The notes beneath the pieces were generated by a model. The model saw nothing but the letters and a program-made list of their open reading frames with translations, was not told the DNA's origin and ran no database searches. A stretch of DNA of 20,213 nucleotides. Origin: Paramacrobiotus richtersi (taxonomy: Eukaryota > Tardigrada > Eutardigrada > Parachela > Macrobiotidae). Numbering within the stretch: position 1 is the stretch's first letter; each line of letters opens with the position of its first letter. This document shows positions 9,482 to 18,414 of this stretch, piece by piece. The stretch spans positions 1 to 20,213 of the forward strand of contig JAQGAU010001257.1 of assembly GCA_034698045.1 (NCBI GenBank). The letters are read 5' to 3'. Position numbers and translations under genes: made by a program.

Positions 9482-11427
9482 ATGGATTTGGGTCTTGTTA
9501 TCGTCCTGCTGGTAAGTTCATGAATTATCAATACTTGTTAGAATTTTAATCAACTGGAATTTTACATACCTCATGGATGCTTCGAATTAAAAGTTTAGTA
9601 ATACAATGCTACACGATGCCGGAAGTTCGATTTTTCTTTTCTCGGGAAACTTAATTTAAAGCCTTAAACATTCGTAGCGCGTGATCTACAACGCTATCAC
9701 CCAGAATTAGCGCAACATCTCGTGCGATCTTGATTTGTTCGATGTGCTGGTTTCAACCTCAATCTGTCTGTACCGCAGATCGGATCGCTGGTTAGTATGG
9801 ATTCGGTGCAGAGCCATACAGGAAAGAAGAGTTCCAACCGTCTGGGCTTCCAGCGCTCCGAAGGTGCGGCCCTCAATGAGTGGTGTATCAAGAGCGAAGT
9901 AGGCTACATGTGCGAGATGGTCAACGGGGCTGAATGTGTGGATGTGACTGATGGCAGTGTCGCTCCCTTCAGCGCAGGATGCAAGTGCTTGTCCACATAC
10001 GAACCATACACGAGCAACTCCGGAATGCAGCGTTGCCGCATGAGTAAGTAGTTCATTTTGTCATAATGTTCTGTTTCGGGAGATATTGGTTGACCCTGAT
10101 TGTGTCAAAACTGATTAAATGATGAGGGGTCGGCCAGCGTTTGTCATGCCAACGTTGCAGTGACTTTTTGTACGTACGTCATCATGATGTGCGTATTCAA
10201 CGTCGGCTTGAGTTGGGCCACTGTTCCTTCGCGCGCCAACTAGAACGGAATGCTTATCTGGTTTTTTGGAAATTCTATTGTGTCAACAATGTTCCTGGGC
10301 ATTTGCTGATTAAAACATGTGTGCATCCTGTTCGTAGAGTGGACAAGTGGAACAGCGCTGAATATCGCCAAATGTCAGATTGATGAAGACTGCCAGCACT
10401 GGTATTCCACTGCTATTTGCAATCCGCTTGCAACTGGCGCACCGGGCACTTGCGATTGCCCACCGGAATTTGTATCTGACACCAATAATCTACCCAAATG
10501 CAAAGGTACGCTTTCTTCCAATTATGCCTTATTATGGTGAACAAAGAAAGAGGCAATTTCTTTTCGACAGCTTTCACGTGTGCTAGTGCGACGGACTGCG
10601 CAGCCAGCTTAGGCGGCGATTCTGCCTGTGACTTGACGGGCAGCAAACCTACATGCAAATGCAAGTCCGGTTTTTACCTGGCTGGCGCCACCACGAAGCA
10701 GTGCAAAGGTTAGTGCAGGTCATCTTCTTTTGAATCCCGGTTGACCCTTGACACTACTTAATAACTTCCTGTTACAGATTTTAGGAATTACGCTTGCGAT
10801 TCCACTAACAACCCGTGCCCTTCGCCTTTGACTTGCGACAGCACAACCAACCGGTGTGCTTGCCCGGCCGGTTATGCCGCCTCTTTAAGGCCGGGCACGA
10901 TCGGTGTGGCTGAATGCACCGGTACGCAACCTGCTGTCGAAACCGATAACCTAGAAAACGCCACATGGTCTACTCATTGTTGTAGTCTTTTCTCCAAGCG
11001 TCGGATCAGCTTGCAATGCCGTCGGCGTCGACACCGACTGCCCGCTCAATGCCGAATGCAAACTCGTGGGTGGAAATAAAATGTGCCTGTGTAAGCCCTA
11101 TTTCCGCTCGAGTGCTAAAGGGGCTGACGGGAAATCAACGTGCCAAAGCAAGTAGTTCAATGGCATAAAGTGTGCTCTGCAGAAAGTAACTTGCAGTTGT
11201 GTATTGCAGCGATGCTGGGAGCCTGCTGCCGAACGGCCGCTGACTGCAACACAAAACCACCCACCATTAGTACCGGAGTGGCAGGATCGTTGCAATGTCT
11301 TAAAATGCCCTCCACCGCCGCCCGGGGGGTGTGTGCCTGCGCGACCGGCACATCCTGGGATTGGAACAGCTTCATGACCGTCAGCGGGAACAATATTATC
11401 ACACCCGCCTGTTCCACTTCATGCTAG
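9482..11427 (+). CDS. Secreted cysteine-rich EB-like multi-module protein, paralogue B
   Basis: Seven exons: 9482-9511, 9779-10043, 10338-10505, 10571-10708, 10778-10921, 10986-11147 and 11210-11427, coding 374 residues. Phases are 0 then 1,1,1,1,1, as in its two paralogues. Donors are GTAAGT, GTAAGT, GTACGC, GTTAGT, GTACGC and, for intron 6, GCAAGT: a GC-AG intron. The signal peptide is MDLGLVIVLL plus IGSLVS. Residues 11-98 hold module 1 (C-I-K-S ... C-K-C ... R-C-R). Modules 2-5 are at 99-154, 155-200, 201-248 and 249-302, each with C...C...C...C-x-C...C spacing (for example C-Q-I-D-E-D-C ... C-D-C-P-P). The C-terminal domain 303-374 starts G-A-C-C-R-T and ends A-C-S-T-S-C. The phase-1 symmetric exons suit gain and loss of modules by exon shuffling. 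It is probably an extracellular disulphide-rich protein; EB-like is the nearest fold I can name and the exact domain name is unsure. Confidence 0.87.
10203..10319 (+). repeat. Dispersed intronic repeat, copy 1 (forward)
   Basis: Lies inside intron 2 of paralogue B (10044-10337). It matches the reverse complement of 14103-14230 over about 115 bases, including GTTCCTTCGCG-C/T-GC-C/T-AACT, TTTTTTGGAA or ATTTTTGGAA, TATTGTGT-C/A-AACA and TTGCT-G/A-A. A short non-autonomous transposon is the simplest reading; I see no clear terminal repeats. Confidence 0.65.
11148..11209 (+). other. GC-AG intron (intron 6 of paralogue B)
   Basis: The exon ends TGC-CAA-A and the intron begins GCAAGT and ends TTGCAG. 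Only this non-canonical donor gives phase 1 and keeps the C-C pair of the next exon. The nearby GTAGTT donor would shift the frame and lose the conserved cysteines. The same donor is present in paralogue C, whereas paralogue A has GTAGGG at the same site. Confidence 0.75.
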
Positions 11428-12629
11428 CCGGCTTTCTCAGCGGTGTCTGATAAATAACTTTCTCCACCATCCAACAAACAAGTCACCGCTGTTATTCGAT
11501 ATTTGCCCGGAAAAGCACCGTACAAAATTCCATACCTTACGCATTTGTACTGCTATATACGTTTGCTCCATTAACAGATGTAGCAGTAATCCAGTTCTGC
11601 GTAATACTGGAGCGCGTTTGTACGTACATAAAATACAAATGGCGGAAATTATCCTGTTTGTCAGTTACCTATACTGAAACGAAAATGTGTACGTCAGTCG
11701 ATAAGTTTTACTAAGTTGTACTACAACTAACGGGGGTACCTTATCTACTGCGATATCGAAGTCAGAATCTACCAGAAAACAATGCAGTAGGTGAAGAAGA
11801 AAAAAAATTTCTTGTTTCTAAACAAACCAGACCTTTGAATCCGTCGTTCTTAGCTTTTGAAATCGGCAACGGTCAAAATAGATGCCTTTGCGTACAGTGT
11901 CAACTCAAGTCGCAGAACAAGCCACATAACATCCGTCCTATTAGTGACCAGTCACAAGTCATGATCAAGCTGTTTCGAAGAAATTAATAAATTTTTAACG
12001 GTCACAGACAAAAACACTGGCAGGTAAACTGGCTTTGTTCAGCTTAATACCGTACGGATATGTGGACGGAAACTCCCGCAAATGGCAACACGTCTGTTGG
12101 TACAGTTGAAATTCGGCAAAAACAACTCATCTTGTAGAAATGACATTCTGCAGTTAAGAATATTTATTACGGAAGAAACGAAATTACAGCAACAGCACAA
12201 CCAAAAAAATTAAAGAAGGAACAAATGGGGTTTCACTAATTTGCGGCGAACAACCACTCACGTACCCCAGTGGTAGCAGGCCGGTTTTCGGGGTAAAGAT
12301 TTTATTAGCCTGGTCAGCGTAAGAACCAACGCCAGTAAATTAAACAGACTTACGACCGCCTTTGGCTATGCGCAGACAGAAACAAAATAAAAAAGCGATA
12401 CTCTTAGCCCCGATAAGAGTTTTCAAGTCCTGTCCGTATTCCGCGCTTGTCTTGTGGGGGGGGAGGGGGGTACTTTCCAGCGGGCGAATTCCATGTAGAT
12501 AAACGTCCTTCTTTTCCTTGTCCGGTTTGACACGGGGCTTCATTAACAGTTTAGACATACATTACAATATTCGTGTCCGAAAAAGTCTAGATCTCGTACT
12601 TCAAGTTGTATGGACAAACAGGACTAATG
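11428..12629. other. Spacer between the tandem duplicates
   Basis: The first about 270 bases belong to the duplicated 3' flank, with a possible variant polyadenylation signal near TACATAAAAT (about 11625). The rest, about 11700-12630, has no match in the other duplicate and no supportable exon. A guanine run interrupted by a single A (12456-12470) is the only striking word. The short minus-strand open frame across it shows no domain. Confidence 0.5.
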
Positions 12630-12934
12630 CACGACGCCGACGATGCGAACTGCCGACCTTGAAGACACTATATCCGGTAAAATGCGGCAGTTTTATGGCT
12701 CCATTACCGTAAGTTCGTAACAGACACTTGGGCTGTTATATTGCCGGCATCGTTTTGTTGTCTACCATGTGACTAATGTAACTAAACAATTGTAGCTTTT
12801 TTGCGGAATAAGCGCGTCGCTTGTGCTCGGTTCACGCAGACTTTGTAGAAACCTACCCTTGATTCACTCAAGTCGCTGGTTGATGCTAGAAGGCCCTTCG
12901 AACCCTTGCTTATTGTGAACATCAGCTGCGCATC
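12630..12934 (+). promoter_or_regulatory. Duplicated upstream region of paralogue C
   Basis: These 305 bases align with 9180-9481 upstream of paralogue B. Conserved words include GCGAACTGCCGACCTTGA (with C for T in B), ATCCGGT at 12672-12678, and TTGCCGGCATCGTTTTGTT. Between them the two copies are more diverged. Conservation of islands within a drifting background suggests promoter elements, though incomplete decay of a recent duplicate is an alternative. Confidence 0.5.
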
Positions 12935-15123
12935 ATGGAAGTAGGCTTTTTACTCGTTCCCCTGGTGAGCTCAAATGCCGTACAGAATTTTTGGCTTGTT
13001 AAATGCGCTGAACTTTGTATTAGGCCAGTATTTTCAATTTGACTTCAAAATTTTTTAAATTTTTGGCTGGACGTTAAAGCTTCAAAAGGAAGCTTGAATC
13101 GGGAGCATGAAAGCTTTGCAACGTTTTACTGGCAACCACATCATATTTAGACTAATTAAATTGTTTGAAAATCCGTGTGATCTAGTTTGCATTCAAATGA
13201 CTTGCTTGACGTTCTTGATTTGAACTTTGATCTGTGTGAACCGAAGGTCGGGTGGCTGGTTAATTTGTCTTCGTTGGAGTGTCATACAGGAAACCGGCGT
13301 TCAAACCGTCTGGGTTTCCAGCGTTCCGAAGGGGCGACCCTCAATGAATGGTGCATAAAGAACGAAGAAGGCTACAAGTGCGATATGGTAAACGGGGCGG
13401 AATGCGTGGATGTGACTGATGGCAGTGTTCTTCCCTTTACAGCAGTTTGCAAGTGCAGCAGTACATATGAGCTATACACGAGCAACTCAGGAGCGCCTCG
13501 GTGCAGGTTGAGTAAGTATCTAACTTGTGTGATATATTCTCTAGCGCGAGGGACATCCGTTGAGTCTGATTTCAAGCTTTCTTGATGTTCCATAGCAATG
13601 CAATCATTGACGAGCCTGCTGCCATTTACAAACCGAAATACAGTGTCTTTTAATCTTAGTGTACAACCCGCGCGTTTACTGTATTCTAGAATGGACAACT
13701 GGGACGGCCCTGAGTAGCGCCACATGCCAGATCGACGAAGACTGCCAGCATTGGTATCCCACAGCCGTCTGCTATCCCAATATAAATGGCTTATTGGGCA
13801 GTTGCGGATGCCCACCGGATTTTATGCCTGACACTAACAATCCACCAAAATGCAAAGGTACCCTTCTTTCTAATTGCTGTATAGCGAGTAGAGTGAAATA
13901 TGCGGTTTATTCTTGGCAGCTTTCCAGTGTACTACTTCGAGCGACTGCTGGGCTAACAGTTTAGGTGGGGACTCCATCTGTGACTTGTCGGGCAGCCAAC
14001 CAATATGCAGATGCCGGCTTAATACTTATGTTATTGTCTACAATGACTGGCATCCAAGGCAGAACTGCAAACGTCAGTGCATTATATAAATATATGTTAA
14101 GTAATTTTTTATTTAGCAATAGCCCGAAAACAATGTTTACACAATAAAAATTCCAATATTCCAAAAATCATCAAATGAAAAATTTATCCCAGTTAGCACG
14201 CGAAGGAACACTAGCCAAAATCAACCAACATTATTTCCATGCTTGAACTCTGAAACGTAAAACAAATCGATCTGCTTTCTCCTGTCCGTAATAAAATATA
14301 TTAAGATATAGTAAGATAACACAAACTGATGGCTTTAACTTTTGATTATACAGTACTGGGTATCTGGCACTGGCAATAAGACATGAATAGATCTGCGGTC
14401 GTCTTTCTTTGTGAACTACCAGTTCACCTACTCAACGCTACTTTACACTACAGTTTTTTGTAACAGAACTCCGGAATCACGGAATCGCTTGCGGCACCTT
14501 CAATTACTTTGACAATGCCCCGTGCCCTGCGCCTCTGACTTGCGACAGTACGTCCAACCGGTGTGCTTGCCCGGCCGGCTACGCACCCTCCTTAATACCG
14601 GGGACGATCGGCATGGCTGAATGTGCTGGTGAGCAGTCTGCTGACGGAAATGATAATCGAGAAAAATACTACTACATGGTTTGCTCGTTGGTTTAGTCTT
14701 TGCTCCAACCGTCGGAGCAGCCTGCTACGCCGACACGGACTGCCCGCTCAATGCCGAATGCAAACGCCTGGGTGGAAATGACATGTGCATGTGCAAACCC
14801 TATTTCCGCTCGAGGAAAGGGGCTGACGGGAAATCAACCTGTCAAAGCAAGTAGCTCAGTTGCAAAATTTTCTCCAGAAAGTTACTCCCAGTGTTTGCAT
14901 TGTAGCGATGCTGGGAGCCTGCTGCCGAACGGCCGCTGACTGCAGCACAAAAGTACCCACTCTGAGCACCGGGGCCGCGGGATCGCTACAGTGTCTAAAA
15001 GTGCGCTCCACCGCCGCCCGGGGGGTGTGTGCCTGCGCGACCGGCACATCCTGGGACTGGAGCAGCTACGTGGTTGTCAGCGGTAACAATGTTATCACAC
15101 CCGCATGTTCCACTTCGTGCTAG
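12935..15123 (+). CDS. Secreted cysteine-rich EB-like multi-module protein, paralogue C
   Basis: Seven exons: 12935-12964, 13247-13511, 13690-13857, 13920-14072, 14467-14628, 14697-14846 and 14906-15123, coding 381 residues with the same phases as its paralogues. The frame is open throughout, so it is not an obvious pseudogene. The signal peptide reads MEVGFLLVPL then VGWLVNLSS. Modules are at 11-98, 99-154, 155-205, 206-259 and 260-309, with the C-terminal domain at 310-381 (starts G-A-C-C-R-T, ends A-C-S-T-S-C). Oddities: the exon 2 acceptor is AAG instead of CAG; exon 4 keeps its cysteines but its last third is replaced (C-R-L-N-T-Y ... R-Q-N-C-K against C-K-S-G-F-Y ... K-Q-C-K) and its donor is C-GTCAGT in place of G-GTTAGT; intron 4 has grown to 394 bases from 69. 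Intron 6 starts GCAAGT, as in paralogue B. It is probably secreted, with unknown partner. Confidence 0.84.
14103..14230 (-). repeat. Dispersed intronic repeat, copy 2 (reverse)
   Basis: Lies in the enlarged intron 4 of paralogue C (14073-14466), opposite in orientation to the copy at 10203-10319. It is more AT-rich than that copy, with mainly C-to-T-type differences. Its presence accounts for a good part of the intron growth. Confidence 0.65.
14847..14905 (+). other. GC-AG intron (intron 6 of paralogue C)
   Basis: Begins GCAAGT after TGT-CAA-A and ends TTGTAG, phase 1, 59 bases. It is the same non-canonical donor as in paralogue B, although the intron interiors have diverged. Confidence 0.75.
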
Positions 15124-15704
15124 TCGGCTTTCTCCAACAGCGGTTTCCTTGCTATGTTATACAATCTTTGCCTTCATAAATGGATGTATGCTCTTTGCTC
15201 CGTTCTGAGTATTCGAGCGCCATTATTTGTACATAGAATGCAAGTGGCGGACATATTGCCTGCTTATCAAGTACGTCAGATTAAACGACACGTATAAATC
15301 TGTCACTAAATAATTTAGAAGGCGGGCTACCATGAAGATACAATATATTATGAAGACACAATGAAGATATTATACAATGAAGATTATACAATGAAGATAC
15401 AATAGAGATCCACAAGAACTGGCAGTTGATCTGTTACATGCTAAATGTTACTGCTGTACGATATCAGCTCTTTATTATCTGTTGATAGCGAATGCCAGCG
15501 CTATTATCAGCCGGGTGGAAGTATACGCGTGTAGCCCTGGCATTTTATAGACTTCTAACTGAAAAACTCGGCTGACGGTAAAGAGCGTAAAGTTCTCTAC
15601 AGATAGTGCAGACAAGATTGAATCGCCCGTCCAGAAACATCCATTCGTAACTATTTTCCTGCAGACACTTCCCTAACACTTTTGAGAAATAGGTTTGCAA
15701 AACA
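15124..15704. other. 3' flank of paralogue C and spacer
   Basis: Up to about 15310 this is the duplicated 3' flank. The ATGAAGAT-type repeat at 15332-15403 follows. From 15404 to 15704 I see no supportable exon; the 5' end and promoter of the decayed kinase gene that follows would lie here. Confidence 0.5.
15332..15403. repeat. Short imperfect tandem repeat, ATGAAGATaTACA type
   Basis: Five copies of ATGAAGAT or ATGAAGAC followed by short A/T/C tails (such as ACAATATATT, ATTATACA, TATACA, ACA) occur in 72 bases. Unit length varies from about 11 to 18 bases, which fits replication slippage. Confidence 0.75.
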
Positions 15705-17471
15705 GTGAACAGGTCACTATCTCTCGAAACGGAGGTGGAAATGGTGAGGATTGTTCCAATTATTGAGTTAGGTTCGGCGCTTTGTTACACGTTTGACATA
15801 AATGATATTATTGCACGAAGGTTATTTGGTACCGCGTGCAAGGCGCGTGTGATCCGCCGCGGGAATCTGGACGAAAACAACGAGGTTATTGCTGCACAAC
15901 GGACATTGTTCGATAAATGGCAACAGGAGGAACACGCGGCCGCAAACACTCTAATGCGCTGCGCAGCGCTGCCGTTCTTAAAGCATGAAAATGTCTGGAC
16001 GTTTCACAGGATTTGTGTTGGCATGTTGGAGGGAACGAACATTGCGACTGTAGATTTTGCAATGGATTGCTGTGAGTGTAGCGACATGATGTGCATACTT
16101 TTGTTTTGGAACGATTGTATCAAGTTAACAATCTTGTTCTTACCAAGAACAAATCACCGTTGTTGAGAACTGACGACCGTGCAGTAAAGCCAGCACTGCT
16201 TTGTATTCGTACACGAACACTGTCGGTATAGTAAAAGCGTACCGAGAGAAGTTATTTCGGGCGCCACACTTATCAGTAATAGATTGTCAGATCGATTCAG
16301 CGATACATTTAAGAGCGTTTTTTCCAGTGTGATCACTATGATGTGCTTTCCTTACTGCAGAAACCGACTTGGATACAACGATCCGCGACTGTATGGAGAA
16401 TGGTAAAGGGGCTACATACAATTTATTAGAGTCGAAATGGATTTCTCCAAACAGCTGGCCACCGGTTCAGAGTATTTGCATAAAAACAGCGTTATTCACG
16501 GGACTCTTGCACCGAGCAAAGCGTTAATCCAACGTCCGGCTGGAAACTGTTACCGGGTGAAAATTGCCGGATTGAATGAAAAAGCTGCTCCAACCAACCA
16601 GATAACCAACTGGATTGAGGTACAACGTGGCTGCTTAAAAATACCGGCTGTTGAGAGATTTGTGAAAGATTCCAGCCAATGGTGGAATCTGGGTATCAGA
16701 GCGGAGAGGTGACCACGCCTCCCTTGCCAACCGCGTTGCCGTATATGAATGGCCACTGTCTGTTTGGATTTCCAGTAGCGTTCGGCTAATGCTAGCAGTT
16801 CAGTAGAATATTTTTTTTTGTTTTTTTTCTCTCTTGATGCTCCTTGGTGTCGCTTTACCGGTTATGCTACGCAGTTGTTGAGGTATGGCAGAATTCTGCC
16901 CAGGTTCGATAAACCGTGCCCAACTTCTTTACGCGTGACCTCGAAGAACATGCTACTACAGAACAACTGGCACACAACTTGGTGGCAGTGGAAGAAGACA
17001 TCTACGGGAGCATTTCCAAATACTGCAGCAGTGCAAACGATTTCGTCTTTCTTGATATGCTTGAAGACGGGGAGACTCCCAGGCAGCTGAATGAAACATT
17101 CGGCTGTTTTTTTACTTATGAATATAACTATCCTTTCGATTACATCGGGCAAGGTGCTTCTGTACAGTGTACAAAGCGAGAATCACGGAGTTTCGCGACT
17201 ACACAGGCAGCAGTATGGTTGCAGTAAAAGAATTCGCCTTCAGTAATTTACAGGCGAGGTATCTCAGAAGAGGTCAACTACGGGAATCCGCAAAAGACAG
17301 AATGCAGCGTTTAAATGAGTCAAATCAGATGTACGCCACAACAGCAAAAAACAAGCGCGAAGCAAACGTACTTATTCGAACATCAGTGTATGATGACAGC
17401 GCCCTGTTCTATGCTCTTTTGACGCCAGGCCCAAACGTTTGTTATGAGTGCTTAGCCGTGCAGAAAAACTA
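15705..17471 (+). pseudogene. Decayed tandem protein-kinase gene
   Basis: Two kinase-like units are visible, arranged as in the intact minus-strand gene at 18415-20213. Unit 1: an N-lobe at about 15755-16070, where the Gly-rich loop reads R-R-L-F-G-T-A-C-K-A-R and the expected V-A-V-K is V-I-A-A-Q, so the ATP-binding Lys is gone. After an intron (acceptor CTGCAG at about 16361) come D-L-D-T-T-I-R and then, in another frame, Y-L-H-K-N-S-V-I-H-G-T-L-A-P-S-K, where the intact copy has H-G-D-L-K-P-S-N. DFG is G-L-N. Joining the GTGAGT donor (16072) to that acceptor creates a stop codon, and a frameshift lies near 16434. Unit 2: a C-lobe tail at about 16940, then L-N-E-T-F-G-C and a Gly-rich loop with a one-base loss near 17158-17162, after which V-Y-K-A-R-I-T-E-F and V-A-V-K resume. 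Start codon and ends are not defined. An expressed pseudokinase is unlikely given these breaks. Confidence 0.72.
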
Positions 17472-18414
17472 GAATGGAGACACACACATCAGATATCGCA
17501 AAACGGTAACCGATCAGGCACTATCACACGTCTACTGTCCCTGCAAATTTTCTGTAGGCTGGATGCTGTTCATACGAACAAACTGTTTTTGGACATCGTT
17601 TTGTTGCTGCAGCGATATCTTGCAAAAGGGTGGCGAAAGACTGTTGACTATCCTGTTGGCTTTATTTCAATAAAGAAATAAATGCCTCATCGTTCGCTAT
17701 ATAACACTCGACGGGATCGATATCATACTGAATTCTAGGCGGCGCGTAAAAGAATCGACAAATTAGGGCAAGCAGCCCGATATCTTTGTGGCCATACAAT
17801 ACAGGTTTGAACCGTTTGCGCTCCCATACTGTGCACGAAGCAAACAAGAGACTTTCTGTGAAGGTGCACAAGACACAATCATTATTTCCTTTGGCACAGA
17901 AAGACTGGTTCTCTGAAAAGCATGCAGCATGCATTCTTTTAGTCAGATTCCTAACCGCCTCAGTTAAACATTTAATTGTTGGCCAAAGCCGAAACAACAA
18001 AAGGACGTTTGTGCCGAAACACTACGGGCACTCAGTAACAGTTCGGACATTAAACAACAACCAAATATCACTGTCCGACACTCTAAAAACTGGAAGCGCA
18101 GTGCAGACATGCCGATGCGGCATTGCCATTAAGAACAGCCAAACTGACGTGACGCTTAATAAAAGCAGTCGGCATACGCTCGCCAGTTAATTCAAAAATC
18201 TTTCTTTCCGCAAAACAAATGAGTTCGACAAAGACGAGACAAGTATTCCAAGGGTTTTGGGTAAATCACACAATCTCTTTCTTTCGTAGTGAGGCGTTTT
18301 CTTGTCTGAGCCAGATGTGCGCATGTCCGACTTCTCTAGTACCGCCTTCAACGTAAGGATCCGCGACAGTACATGAATTTATGTGGCATCCCAAACCACC
18401 GCTCTGTCCCTGTC
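17472..18414. other. Spacer between the convergent kinase genes
   Basis: No recognisable coding exon. Two open frames of 112 (minus, 17662-18000) and 134 residues (plus, 17786-18190) overlap on opposite strands; neither shows domains or a paralogue here, so both are most likely chance frames. The region should hold the 3' untranslated regions of both flanking genes. Confidence 0.5.
17661..17682. promoter_or_regulatory. Clustered polyadenylation signals on both strands
   Basis: AATAAA occurs at 17669-17674 and 17677-17682 on the plus strand, about 200 bases past the end of the decayed kinase, and TTTATT at 17661-17666 gives AATAAA on the minus strand, about 750 bases past the stop of the intact kinase gene. 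Convergent genes often share such a spot. Confidence 0.45.

Larger units (their letters stand above)
9180..11700 (+). repeat. Segmental duplication, copy 1
   Basis: The gene 9482-11427 with about 300 bases of 5' flank and about 270 bases of 3' flank matches 12630-15310. The 5' flanks share ATGCGAAC-C/T-GCCGACCTTGA, ATCCGGT and TGCCGGC followed by TCGT-C/T-TTGTT. The 3' flanks share the GTACATA-A/G-AAT-A/G-CAA block with TGGCGGA, and TACGTCAG. Edges are approximate because they were judged by eye. Confidence 0.7.
12630..15310 (+). repeat. Segmental duplication, copy 2
   Basis: Partner of 9180-11700, same orientation. Exon lengths 1, 2, 3 and 7 are identical in the two copies (30, 265, 168 and 218 bases). 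Exons 4, 5 and 6 differ by whole codons (153 against 138, 162 against 144, 150 against 162). Exon 7 is the most similar part. Confidence 0.75.

Noticed and set aside
12456-12470. Guanine run as a G-quadruplex
   Set aside because: It is essentially two G blocks separated by one A. It may fold, but the context gives no function, so I list it only as part of the spacer.
13372-13815. Minus-strand open frame of 147 residues
   Set aside because: It covers exons 2 and 3 and an intron of paralogue C on the wrong strand.
17662-18190. Overlapping open frames on both strands of 112 and 134 residues
   Set aside because: They are mutually exclusive, lack known motifs and lie where 3' untranslated regions are expected.
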